Assembly: GCA_910585445.1 (NCBI GenBank)
Contig: CAJUEK010000039.1
Coordinates: forward strand, 1-24,118
DNA length: 24,118 nt
Reading direction: 5' to 3'
DNA from: an uncultured Bacteroidales bacterium
GTDB taxonomy: Bacteria > Bacteroidota > Bacteroidia > Bacteroidales > UBA932
Part shown: positions 1 to 6,974 of the stretch, piece by piece
Position numbering within the stretch: the first letter of the stretch is position 1
Layout of the letters: each line of letters begins with the position of its first letter
Made by a program: the position numbers and the translations under genes
Notes under the pieces: model-generated
Told to the model about the DNA's origin: nothing
Database searches by the model: none
Seen by the model: only the letters and a program-made list of their open reading frames with translations

Positions 1-2
1 TC

Positions 3-452
3 TATGAATATGAATTGTACCTACAAGACAATGCTAATATGAAAGTCTCTTGGGAGGACTTTAACAAGAGAAAGAAAGAGGATACAATTGAACACATATA
101 CCCACAATCACCTAATGATATTTATTGGAAAAATCGTTTTGGGCATCTTAAACCTTCAGAAAAACGTCAGTATTTGAATTCTTTGGGAAATCTATTACTA
201 TTAAATCGTTCTAAAAATTCAAAGTTGCAGAATTACGATTTTGACAAAAAGAAATGTCTGCTAAACAAAGACGGAAAAGAAATAGGATACTATAATGGCT
301 CGTATAGTGAAATTGAAGTTTCTAAACATAAAGAATGGACTCCAGATGAAATAAAGAAGCGTGGTTTGTTGATGCTGCAATTTATGGAGGAACGGTGGAA
401 ATTTAGTTTTGATAATTGGAATATATCAAAAGAGGATATTCTATTTCCTTAA
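3..452 (+). CDS. GmrSD-like DUF262/DUF1524 protein, C-terminal part (5' end outside window)
   Basis: The frame is open to the left edge (Y-E-Y-E precedes the first possible start, a TTG at 15), so only the last ~149 codons are present. They match the C-terminal DUF1524 nuclease domain of GmrSD-type proteins: an IEHIYPQ motif carrying the HNH-like histidine, followed about 45 residues later by LGNLLLLNRSKNSKLQN with the conserved asparagines. In this family an N-terminal DUF262 (ParB-like NTPase) domain normally precedes it, and the pair acts as a type IV, modification-dependent restriction enzyme against phage with modified cytosine. The DUF262 half is not visible here, so activity cannot be judged. 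The gene is AT-rich like the other accessory genes and is followed by a 12-bp-stem hairpin. The domain call is fairly sure; the role in defence is inferred from the family. Confidence 0.8.
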   Translation, partial: YEYELYLQDNANMKVSWEDFNKRKKEDTIEHIYPQSPNDIYWKNRFGHLKPSEKRQYLNSLGNLLLLNRSKNSKLQNYDFDKKKCLLNKDGKEIGYYNGSYSEIEVSKHKEWTPDEIKKRGLLMLQFMEERWKFSFDNWNISKEDILFP

Positions 453-470
453 CTGACAATTATTGATAAT

Positions 471-505
471 TATTGGGGTGGACATTTGCTGTTTCCACCC
501 CAATA
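471..505 (+). terminator. Hairpin after the GmrSD-like gene
   Basis: A perfect 12-bp stem (471-482 with 494-505) and an 11-nt loop start 19 bp after the stop codon. No T-run follows, so termination is likely but not certain. The loop also holds the TTTG box of a possible promoter and one arm of a longer inverted repeat. Confidence 0.5.
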
Positions 506-516
506 TCATATATTTG
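485..516 (+). promoter_or_regulatory. Bacteroidetes-type promoter, exact TTTG-N20-TAtaTTTG
   Basis: TTTG at 485-488 and TATATTTG at 509-516 are separated by exactly 20 bp, a full match to the Bacteroidetes primary sigma-factor site. Transcription would begin near 523, more than 230 bp before the next start codon, so the first product would be non-coding RNA or a long leader. Confidence 0.55.
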
Positions 517-756
517 CACCACGAGCTATTGCTTTGAAGCAAAATGAGGAAGAACGCAGCAAATGTCACAGTTGCCAAGTCATTACCTCAAAATTGGGTA
601 ATTCTCTCAAAGTCCTTTGTATAAGGAACTAACAAAGGTATTCCAAAGTTACGAAAAAATTGTGATATTGTATAAATCCTAAATTTTATTTTCTGAAATG
701 GTTGGTAGATTTTCGAGGTCTCCCCGTATAAGAGAAAAATTTCCTAAAAAACTACC
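517..756. other. Gene-free, inverted-repeat-rich stretch downstream of a strong promoter
   Basis: No coding frame is convincing here. The stretch holds a 14-bp palindrome (529-542), the right arm (557-567) of an 11-bp perfect inverted repeat whose left arm is 481-491, a 6-bp stem (582-587 with 597-602) and a 7-bp stem (614-620 with 632-638). Together with the promoter at 485-516 this looks like a structured RNA, or a promoter segment bounded by inverted repeats. It matches no RNA family that I recognise. Confidence 0.4.
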
Positions 757-1073
757 ATGCCTATAATCAGAATGTCAAACAGTCATAAGTTTCTAGAATT
801 TCTTCCTGTCTCAGACCGAATAGAAAGAAATGACATTAAGAGTGGGGAAGCGAAAAATTTTACTGAAGTTGCTTGGGATGGGGATAAATTAAACAAAAGA
901 TCGCAATTTTATTCTGGTTCTTCAACCGCTGAGGGGACGATTACACTTACTTAGTCTATTGGAGAGATAAGAATGGTCATAATGAGAATTATGATATAAC
1001 TTACGAAATAGATAAAAATGGATATATATCAAAAATTACAAGGAATGGCGTTTCATTAACTATGACATGGTAA
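757..1073 (+). pseudogene. Frameshifted small ORF of unknown function
   Basis: An ATG at 757 opens a 65-codon frame that stops at 952-954. From about 941 a second frame continues without a stop to TAA at 1071-1073 and encodes YLVYWRDKNG followed by a D-K-N-G-Y-I-S-K-I segment. A one-base deletion near 940 would join them into a protein of about 105 residues. The Y-x-x-D-K-N-G-Y-x-x-K-I pattern recalls repeats in Bacteroidetes surface lipoproteins (DUF4595-like), but no signal peptide precedes it and an in-frame stop lies at 745-747. It is best read as a decayed fragment; two unrelated short frames remain possible. Confidence 0.35.
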
Positions 1074-1289
1074 TAATATCTAAAGTACACATAACAAATT
1101 GACTGATTTCTTGCTATCCATAATTCAAAAAAAATCGAGTGAAACATAAACTTATATATCCAATTATATGAAGTATAACAGGTCTCTCAAAATAGAATTG
1201 GGCAAACCGGATAGATGACATCAGGGCTTTCTGAGCATCAGATTTGGCATGCATAGTGCATCACTATCATAAAGTTATCGCAATGAAAT

Positions 1290-1321
1290 ATTGCTTGATA
1301 AAAACGGAATCGTTATTTTTG
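1290..1321 (+). promoter_or_regulatory. Promoter of the MNT-HEPN pair (ATTG-N20-TAttTTTG)
   Basis: ATTG at 1290-1293 and TATTTTTG at 1314-1321 are separated by exactly 20 bp. Transcription would start near 1328, just before GGAGGA at 1330-1335 and the ATG at 1342. This rules out the upstream TTG at 1291, which lies inside the promoter. Confidence 0.65.
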
Positions 1322-1341
1322 CAAAGAATGGAGGATGCTTT

Positions 1342-1641
1342 ATGAAATTGATTGAGGACAACAGTCAGAAGATTTTCGCTTTATGCAAGAAGCATAAGGT
1401 GGGGAAATTGTTTGTCTTTGGCTCCATCCTTACTGACCGTTTCAATGAGGGCAGTGATGTGGATATGGTTGTGGATTTTGATAAAGTGACTCTGGAAGAT
1501 TATGCGGATAATTATTTTGACCTCAAATTCTCATTGGAAGACATATTTGGCAGAGAGGTTGACCTGTTGGAAGATAAAGCGATCCGCAATCCTATTTTGA
1601 GAAGAAACATTGACAATTCTAAAGTCTTGGTCTATGGATGA
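1342..1641 (+). CDS. MNT-domain nucleotidyltransferase, MntA-like antitoxin
   Basis: A 99-residue protein with the minimal nucleotidyltransferase signature: G27-S28 in the FGS motif and D39-x-D41 in the GSDVDMVV segment. In characterised MntA/HepT pairs the MNT protein silences the HEPN toxin by adding AMP units to a tyrosine beside its active site. The start at 1342 was chosen because GGAGGA sits 6 bp upstream (a rare clear Shine-Dalgarno in this window), and because a longer version from TTG 1291 would begin inside the promoter. Its stop overlaps the start of the HEPN gene by 8 bp, which implies translational coupling. All catalytic residues appear intact. The family is sure; the antitoxin role is inferred from pairing and known homologs. 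Confidence 0.88.
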   Translation: MKLIEDNSQKIFALCKKHKVGKLFVFGSILTDRFNEGSDVDMVVDFDKVTLEDYADNYFDLKFSLEDIFGREVDLLEDKAIRNPILRRNIDNSKVLVYG

Positions 1642-1978
1642 GTACATTGAGAAGCATCTGATTGACATACTGAATGCTGCAACAGAGGTGGAAAGCTATT
1701 TTGCTGACACTCCTAAACGATTCCAAGATTTCCAGAATGACATGCTCAGGCAGAGGGCTATTGAAAGGAATGTTGAAATTATGGGAGAAGCCATCAATAG
1801 AATCCTGAAACATGATCCGGATTTCTCTCTACCAAATTCACGAGCTATCATCGCCACAAGGAACAGAGTAATTCATGGCTATGACAGTGTCACTATTGAA
1901 TTTATCTGGAGCTTGGTCATAAGGCATATTCCAGCATTGAGAAATGATGTGGAAGCATTGCTCTCTGATAACAAATAA
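1634..1978 (+). CDS. HEPN-domain (DUF86, HepT-like) ribonuclease toxin
   Basis: A 114-residue helical protein of the DUF86/HEPN family. The catalytic motif R-x4-H-x-Y is present as R76-N-R-V-I-H81-G-Y83; in HepT toxins the Arg and His carry out RNA cleavage and the Tyr is the residue AMPylated by MntA. The ATG at 1634 (MDEYIEKHL) overlaps the MNT stop by 8 bp and fits the usual start of the family better than the ATG at 1610. The pair is complete and would act as a type VII-like toxin-antitoxin module, possibly in phage defence or plasmid-type maintenance. About 150 bp of featureless AT-rich DNA follow before the GGGtGRT relic. Confidence 0.88.
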   Translation: MDEYIEKHLIDILNAATEVESYFADTPKRFQDFQNDMLRQRAIERNVEIMGEAINRILKHDPDFSLPNSRAIIATRNRVIHGYDSVTIEFIWSLVIRHIPALRNDVEALLSDNK

Positions 1979-2128
1979 GACATTTTCAGGTAGCGGACAT
2001 CACGTTGCCATTTTATAGATTTTTAGTTCTTTTGTTTATTGAAAAGGGGCTTGTTTCTTGATATAAAGCAATGATTTGCAGATTATTGTCAAGATCTCTG
2101 CAATCTGCTCGGTTTCAGAATTGAGAGA

Positions 2129-2293
2129 GTGACCGACACAATGGGCCGTATGCACAGCGACGCCCAGTTCGCAGGTTCCTCATCAGTTCCGGCACACGTT
2201 GAGATGATGGGCTTCCTCGGCATCGGCAACAACCCTATGGTGGGCTGCACCGTAGCTTGCGCCGTTGACGTTGCTCAGGCATTGAACAAGTAG
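2129..2293 (+). pseudogene. 3' remnant of a GGGtGRT-family gene
   Basis: In frame up to TAG 2291-2293 the sequence encodes VTDTMGRMHSDAQFAGSSS and then VPAHVEMMGFLGIGNNPMVG with a short tail ending ALNK. From memory this matches the C-terminus of the conserved GGGtGRT protein (about 330 residues, function unknown). Only the last ~55 residues are present and no start or upstream domain is found, so the left part was lost. Its higher G+C and its intact terminator contrast with the AT-rich DNA to the left, which puts a recombination junction near 2125-2130. I cannot run the comparison, so the family name is recognition, not a search result. Confidence 0.6.
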
Positions 2294-2317
2294 TCAACTG
2301 ACACTTAATATCTTTTG

Positions 2318-2345
2318 GAGACACCCTTTCTGGGTGTCTCTTTTT
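2318..2345 (+). terminator. Rho-independent terminator behind the GGGtGRT relic
   Basis: A perfect 9-bp stem (2318-2326 with 2332-2340) and a 5-nt loop are followed by TTTTT at 2341-2345. It is a textbook terminator, left in place after loss of most of its gene. Confidence 0.85.
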
Positions 2346-2583
2346 GTTGGTTAACTGGCCTTTGATTCCGTCAATCATGTGAGCTCCGTCATATGTGGAG
2401 CGAGATTCTTGTGGGCAGATAGTGCAGCGTACTTAGAGCAGCTCACTTGCGTATTTTCCGGCCGTAAAGCCACTTGCGCTTTAACCGAGACTTTGATGAT
2501 GAAATTTTACCCTCTGCCTGTAAATGGGCAACCTGACAAGAACGGCATTCGTCATGCTGGATTGATTTGAATTGTTTTGTAAA

Positions 2584-3942
2584 TCAGAAAATCAAGTCTT
2601 CCGGAGCAAATTCCTTTTCTGATATAAACATAATATTATATACCGGGGCATAGGTAATATTATTCTTTGTCTTTATCTCTCTTTCATCTGAAAGGACCAA
2701 GGCGGATGATATGTGATAATCCGGCACTTTCATGAAATTGTCCAGCGCACTATGCTTTGTGTAGTCTTTCCCGGATTTGACTTCTATGGGAAGCACACTG
2801 ACAGTATCGTGAGCGTCTATAAGGAAATCAACTTCTCCTTTTGTTCTGTTGTCATAGTAGAACAGTTTATGACCATGGGAACGAAGTTCCTGCGCTACTG
2901 CATTTTCATACACGGAGCCAAGGTTGATGCTTCTTTCATTGTCAAGGACAGGCCTGACATTATTCCCGTACAATACGCCTGTCAACATACCTACATCATT
3001 CATGTATAATTTGAGAAGGTTCTTTGTCTCTGTTTCTGCCAATGGATATTTTGGATTTGATATGGCATGTGCTGCATGAGTGATTCCCGATGTAATCAAA
3101 TACTCAAACTCCTCCTCATATTTGCTGTACCTGTCACCTTTTTTCCCTTGAATGTCTTTTGCCACAATTCTTTTCTTCTGCTTCTCCATCTGTGACGGTA
3201 TCATCTCATATATTCTTCTGATATGCAGTTTCTTCTGACTGCCCTCTTCATATTTGGATGCATCAGCTGCATACATGACACGGATTGAGTTCTGGACATC
3301 ACGTACCTTCATGATATTATGAGTGGCAAGGTATGTGCTGACAGCATCCGGCATACCTCCCACAAGCAGATACTTACGGAAAAGATCTATCATCATGTCG
3401 TGCTGCTGTTGAGAAAGAGTTTCCTTTTTTTCAAATTTCTCTTTCAAGGACGCTATGGCGTCAAAGCCAAAACCATTTGCTATAAGAAATTCCTCGAAAT
3501 CCAGCTGGAACATTTGCTTCACGATAACGCTGCCTACTGGAATGGAGGTTGTGGACTTCAGTGTTACTCCCAGCAGACTTCCGGATGCGATGAAACGGTA
3601 TCTCCTGTCTTCACGAAGGAATTTGAGCATCGTCAGATACTGAGGGTATTCCTGTACTTCATCGAGAAAAACAAGTGTGTCATCATAGGCATTAAGCTGC
3701 TGTCCGGCAACCATTCCAAGAGCCAGATAAAGATCCTCTTTCTTATGGATATTCTCAAAAATCCTGTCTCCCTCCTTGTCCTGAGCGAAATTAATCTCAA
3801 TGAAATTCTTGTATATCCTCTTTCCGACTTCACGGATAATATATGACTTACCTATTTGGCGTGCACCGTCCAGAAGCAGAATCTTATCAGAATCGGACTT
3901 CAGGTGCTCTTCAATATAACTGTCAATCTTTCTATATAGCAT
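2584..3942 (-). CDS. AAA ATPase with C-terminal DUF4143 domain (COG1373 type)
   Basis: A 452-residue protein. The N-terminal AAA domain has Walker A GARQIGKS (residues 26-33) and Walker B LVFLDEVQE with D94-E95. The C-terminal part is DUF4143, with an N-L-G-S-V-Y-E-N motif and a PD-(D/E)xK-like core: GEVDFLI, then P-I-E-V-K-S-G-K. Such proteins are common in Bacteroidales, and their substrate is unknown. The start at 3942 (MLYRKIDSYIEE) matches the usual family start; the frame stays open upstream to 4146 only because 33-bp-spaced repeats there (33 is a multiple of 3) carry no stop. No partner gene is adjacent: relics lie on both sides. Architecture is sure, function is not known. Confidence 0.87.
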   Translation of the reverse strand: MLYRKIDSYIEEHLKSDSDKILLLDGARQIGKSYIIREVGKRIYKNFIEINFAQDKEGDRIFENIHKKEDLYLALGMVAGQQLNAYDDTLVFLDEVQEYPQYLTMLKFLREDRRYRFIASGSLLGVTLKSTTSIPVGSVIVKQMFQLDFEEFLIANGFGFDAIASLKEKFEKKETLSQQQHDMMIDLFRKYLLVGGMPDAVSTYLATHNIMKVRDVQNSIRVMYAADASKYEEGSQKKLHIRRIYEMIPSQMEKQKKRIVAKDIQGKKGDRYSKYEEEFEYLITSGITHAAHAISNPKYPLAETETKNLLKLYMNDVGMLTGVLYGNNVRPVLDNERSINLGSVYENAVAQELRSHGHKLFYYDNRTKGEVDFLIDAHDTVSVLPIEVKSGKDYTKHSALDNFMKVPDYHISSALVLSDEREIKTKNNITYAPVYNIMFISEKEFAPEDLIF

Positions 3943-4019
3943 ACACTTTTCAAATAAATTCGAGTTCAAATAAATACACTTTTCAATATTTATTTCAATT
4001 ACAAATATACACTTTTCAA
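3941..4019 (-). repeat. Three 13-bp direct repeats at 33-bp spacing over the ATPase promoter and start codon
   Basis: The 13-mer ATACACTTTTCAA (plus strand) occurs at 3941-3953, 3974-3986 and 4007-4019, each exactly 33 bp after the last. On the coding strand the copy nearest the gene ends in the ATG itself, the far copy overlaps a TATATTTG box, and the middle one lies in the leader. The spacing is about three helical turns and also 11 codons. This looks like an operator array or a translation-control element. Confidence 0.75.
4002..4009 (-). promoter_or_regulatory. -7 box TATATTTG for the DUF4143 ATPase gene
   Basis: An exact TAnnTTTG box on the reverse strand lies about 60 bp upstream of the start codon and overlaps the outermost 13-bp repeat by 3 bp. 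No TTTG is found at the -33 position. Transcription would begin near 3995 and carry two repeats in the leader. Confidence 0.45.
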
Positions 4020-4029
4020 ATTCAATGGC

Positions 4030-4384
4030 ATCTAAAAACAGAAAATAAAACAGTTTTATGCAACTAATACTGATTTTTGGGCGGAAGTGCAAGGTGGCAA
4101 AGTGGCGAATTTGCAGGGGACCCAATAAAATGCGCTTCATCGCCATTCAAACCGCCCACGCACCACTCGCGTAGTTCCCTACGGCCATGCCCACACCCCG
4201 CCAACCAACAATCGGCCACCAACCAATAAGGAAAGGTAGCCGATTGAAGAAAGTGGTGCAGTTTGGGAAAACAGCTCGTCATTAGTGTCAGAAAGTGGAC
4301 GTAGTATCTGAAAAAGTGCTACGTACCTGAATGGGGCCTCACTCCATGGCAAAGTGCTCATTACTCCCTGAAACAGTCATATGA
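4030..4384. other. Gene-free stretch with worn IS-end-like repeats
   Basis: No credible gene is present; the short reverse frames here have no recognisable protein features. Variants of an AAAGTGG motif recur at about 4096-4110, 4252-4265 and 4289-4296, several followed by a TTTG or TTT at similar distance, and an ACGTAG/CTACGT inverted pair lies near 4300-4325. Arrays of AAAGTGGnnCAnTTT-type repeats are typical of the ends of IS21-family elements in Bacteroidales, so this may be what is left of one. No istA or istB sequence remains. Confidence 0.3.
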
Positions 4385-5007
4385 CGGCTCGGGGCCCATC
4401 ACGTGGAGCAGCTCGTCGCTCTTCTCGGCCAGGAGGAATTCAACTCAAGGCTTGACAGTACTTTCGTGATATCAAGGGAAAGCGTATTCGGCGGAGGAAA
4501 GACGATTGATGCGTTCTCCGGGCTTCACTCCTATTATAATCATGGCAACCAGCCGAATCTTCATATAACAGGAATGTTCAATTTTTCCGGCAAGCCTTGG
4601 CTTTCCCAGAAATGGATGAGGACAATATGCAATGAGTTTTACGGTACTGAAGGCATCCATGGCTACGGCTATGGGCAGGATGAGGATCAGGGCCAGCTCG
4701 GGGCATGGTACGTCATGGCTGCGATGGTACTGTTCGATGTAAAGGGACTTACGGCTCCGAACCGTCTCTCCAGATAGTCAGCCCTCTGTTTGACAAGATA
4801 ACAGTCAGATTGAACAGGGACTATTTCCCGGGGAAGGAGTTTGTCATAAAGACGAACGGAAATTCCATAGACAATATATATGTCTCCCGGGCGAGGCTCA
4901 ATGGGGAGGAACTTCGCTCCCGGCAATTGCCATGGGCTTCTCTTGCCGGCGGGGGATTGCTTGAGCTTGACATGGCGGCTGTTCCGGACGAATCTCAGGA
5001 CAAGTAG
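4385..5007 (+). pseudogene. Truncated and frameshifted GH92 alpha-mannosidase
   Basis: The 5' frame (from about 4385, stop at the 'tga' of 4382-4384) encodes the C-terminal catalytic part of glycoside hydrolase family 92, including the signature YGQDEDQGQLGAWYVMAAM, which holds the conserved aspartates of this calcium-dependent exo-mannosidase family. At about 4758 the reading shifts: after GLTAP the homologous continuation PSLQIVSPLFDKITVRL is in the next frame and runs to TAG at 5005-5007. One lost base (GCTCCGAACCG for an expected CCGGAACCG) explains this. Only ~205 of the usual 700 or more residues remain and no signal peptide or N-terminal domain is present. The 5' break falls where the IS-like repeats end. 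Confidence 0.85.
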
Positions 5008-5027
5008 GGTATTCCGGATTTTCGCAT

Positions 5028-5035
5028 TATTTTTG
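5028..5035 (+). promoter_or_regulatory. -7 box TATTTTTG for bcp
   Basis: An exact TAnnTTTG match lies 61 bp upstream of the peroxiredoxin start. No TTTG is found at -33. Confidence 0.45.
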
Positions 5036-5096
5036 CAGGATTATATTTCCTCCTGTACGCCATGTATGGGAGAAAATCATTAAAAATGTTAGAATC

Positions 5097-5543
5097 ATGT
5101 TGAAAATCGGAGACCAGATGCCGGAGTTTGAGGTCGTGGACCAGGACGGCAACAAAGTAAGTTCAAAAGACCTGAAAGGAAAGAAGACAATAGTTTATTT
5201 CTATCCGAAGGACAATACGCCAGGCTGTACGGCGGAAGCATGCAACCTCAGGGACAATCATGAGGCCCTTGCCGCAAAAGGGTACAATGTGGTAGGAGTC
5301 AGCAAGGACAGCGCGGCTTCCCACAGGAAGTTCATCGAAAAGAACTCGCTTCCGTTCACATTGTTGTCGGACACTTCTGCTGAAATGATACGCAGCTTCG
5401 GCGCGTGGGGCGAAAAGAAGATGTGCGGACGCACTTATGAGGGAATCCTGCGCAGGACCTTCATATTTGATGAGAACGGCATCCTCGAAAACATAATAGA
5501 GAAGGTTGACACCAAGAATCACACAGCCCAAATTCTTGCCTGA
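5097..5543 (+). CDS. bcp: Thioredoxin-dependent thiol peroxidase (Bcp/PrxQ)
   Basis: A 148-residue cytoplasmic peroxiredoxin that reduces hydrogen peroxide and alkyl hydroperoxides using thioredoxin. The peroxidatic cysteine is C44 in DNTPGCTAEACNLRD, and the resolving cysteine is C49, five residues later, as in atypical two-cysteine PrxQ enzymes. The preceding YFYPKDNTPGC and the later D-x-x-G-x-x-x-R-T-F-I-F segment are normal for the family, and the length is complete. It stands alone between its own -7 box and a 14-bp-stem hairpin. Bacteroidales are anaerobes for which peroxide removal on oxygen exposure matters; no OxyR-like site was identified. Confidence 0.95.
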   Translation: MLKIGDQMPEFEVVDQDGNKVSSKDLKGKKTIVYFYPKDNTPGCTAEACNLRDNHEALAAKGYNVVGVSKDSAASHRKFIEKNSLPFTLLSDTSAEMIRSFGAWGEKKMCGRTYEGILRRTFIFDENGILENIIEKVDTKNHTAQILA

Positions 5544-5546
5544 TGC

Positions 5547-5597
5547 TTAAAATGCCGTGTTATGGCCATTGTTTGGAGCCTTGACACGGCATTTTAA
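5547..5597 (+). terminator. Hairpin after bcp
   Basis: A perfect 14-bp stem (5547-5560 with 5584-5597) and a 23-nt loop begin three bases after the stop codon. The 3' arm ends in TTTTAA, a weak T-tract, with a stronger TTTTTT about 15 bases later. Confidence 0.65.
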
Positions 5598-5708
5598 AGT
5601 TAAAAAGACAACTTTTTTACAAAAATTGAAAAATTTTTACAGAAAAAGTATAGTTTTACACAGTATTTGTATAAGACGTTTCATGACACATTTTAATTAT
5701 TAGTGATT

Positions 5709-6938
5709 ATGAAACGTCTTAACTTATTTTTCGGAGCTGCGGCTCTCGTTGCTGTCTCTTTGACAGCTTCCCCATCAATCAATGCCCAAGAGAACGGCAA
5801 CAGAGATGAAAACGGTAAAATCGTCCGTGGCCCTTACGAAACGAACAGGTTCGGCGACAACTGGTTCATCGGAGTCGGAGGTGGCGTAAACGTCTTCTGG
5901 AGCGAAGGCTCTGAAGTTGCTGTCGGCCCGAGCATTGATGCCAATATAGGAAAATGGTTTACCCCTTCAATCGGTATGCGAATCGGTTATCAGGGAATCA
6001 GCTCAAAAGTGTGGGCAGACCATTCTTCGGTACTCGGTTCCGTTCTGGATGCTGAGAGAAACAAATACCAGCAGAAATTCGGATATATGTACGTGCACGG
6101 TGACTTCCTGTGGAACATCTCAAACGCCTTCAGCGGATATAAGGAGACCCGATTCTGGAATTTCGTCCCTTATCTGCACGCAGGTTTCTTCCGTTCGTAT
6201 GGACTTGACGGAGTTGATTTCGCGGACAATGAATTTGCAGCCGGTGGTGGTCTCATCCACAATCTCCGCCTTACTGACAGGCTCGACCTCGTTGTCGATA
6301 TGCGTGCTACAGTCGTAAGCGGCAGAGTGAACGGAGGCTCAGGCGTGGCAGTCCTTCCTACTGTTACAATGGGATTTGCAGTTGACCTCGGATGGCCTAA
6401 CTTCGTGCGCACATCTACAGTAGTGGGAGCTATCGCAGCTGCTGACGCGGACAGGATTTCAGCTCTTGAATCAGCTACCGCCGCACTTGAAGTTGCAAAT
6501 TCTACACTCCAGGACCAGAACCGCAGCCTTGCTTCTGACAACAAGAAGCTTTCAAAGGAGGTGAACCAGCTCAAGAACCAGCCTAAATACGATCCGGCAG
6601 ACTTCTATAAGGATATGACTCCTGCAGTCGTTTACTTCAACATCGGTCAGGCAGTCCTTCCTGAGAAGGAGCTCAAGCACCTTGACTTCATTGCCAAGAA
6701 CATCATCGCCAAAGCTGACAAGCAGTGCAAAATCTACATCACTCTTCAGGGAACAGCTGACAGCAACACCGGTTCAAAGGTGCGCAACCAGCAGCTCAGC
6801 AAGGCAAGGGGACAGTATGTATATGACCTTCTTACCGGCAAATACGGCATCTCAAAAGACCGTCTCGTAGTGAAGTCTGACGTGGTGAACGCGAAAGCTG
6901 ACCCTTCACTCAGCAGAGCAGTGAAAATATCTTTCTAA
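5709..6938 (+). CDS. OmpA-family outer-membrane protein, first of two tandem paralogs
   Basis: A 409-residue protein. Residues 1-26 form a signal peptide ending S-I-N-A before QENGNRDENGKIVRGPY. Residues ~40-235 alternate like an eight-strand outer-membrane barrel (FGDNWFIGVGGGVNVF and later aromatic strands). A short coiled coil follows (ISALESATAALEVANSTLQ to KKLSKEVNQLKNQ), then a C-terminal OmpA domain (~300-409) with TADSNTGSKVRNQQLSKARG, retaining the Asp and Arg used to bind peptidoglycan diaminopimelate. It would anchor the outer membrane to the cell wall. The ATG at 5709 gives a standard signal peptide; the GTG two codons earlier adds nothing. The paralog at 7102 shares the mature N-terminus almost exactly. 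No strong promoter box is clear in the 105-bp leader. Confidence 0.9.
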   Translation: MKRLNLFFGAAALVAVSLTASPSINAQENGNRDENGKIVRGPYETNRFGDNWFIGVGGGVNVFWSEGSEVAVGPSIDANIGKWFTPSIGMRIGYQGISSKVWADHSSVLGSVLDAERNKYQQKFGYMYVHGDFLWNISNAFSGYKETRFWNFVPYLHAGFFRSYGLDGVDFADNEFAAGGGLIHNLRLTDRLDLVVDMRATVVSGRVNGGSGVAVLPTVTMGFAVDLGWPNFVRTSTVVGAIAAADADRISALESATAALEVANSTLQDQNRSLASDNKKLSKEVNQLKNQPKYDPADFYKDMTPAVVYFNIGQAVLPEKELKHLDFIAKNIIAKADKQCKIYITLQGTADSNTGSKVRNQQLSKARGQYVYDLLTGKYGISKDRLVVKSDVVNAKADPSLSRAVKISF

Positions 6939-6974
6939 AAATCAGAAACCGGTAAATCCGGAAACGCAGGGAAT

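Noticed and set aside
1291..1341. TTG start 17 codons upstream for the MNT protein
   Set aside because: The codon lies in the ATTG promoter box, upstream of the expected transcript start.
2379..2570. 63-codon forward ORF between the GGGtGRT relic and the ATPase gene
   Set aside because: No start context and no recognisable protein pattern; the DNA shows only short repeats (CACTTGCG twice, a TAAAGC/GCTTTA stem). Treated as non-coding.
3941..4019. CRISPR-like array
   Set aside because: Repeats are only 13 bp with 20-bp AT-rich spacers that resemble each other, and no cas gene is present; the start codon overlap points to a regulatory element.
3943..4146. N-terminal extension of the DUF4143 ATPase by 68 residues
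   Set aside because: The added part is encoded by promoter and operator-like repeats; the family starts at MLYRKID, and the -7 box at 4002-4009 lies inside the extension.
4064..4361. Reverse-strand ORFs of 72 and 60 codons
   Set aside because: They overlap each other in different frames, have no family pattern, and lie in IS-like repeat DNA.
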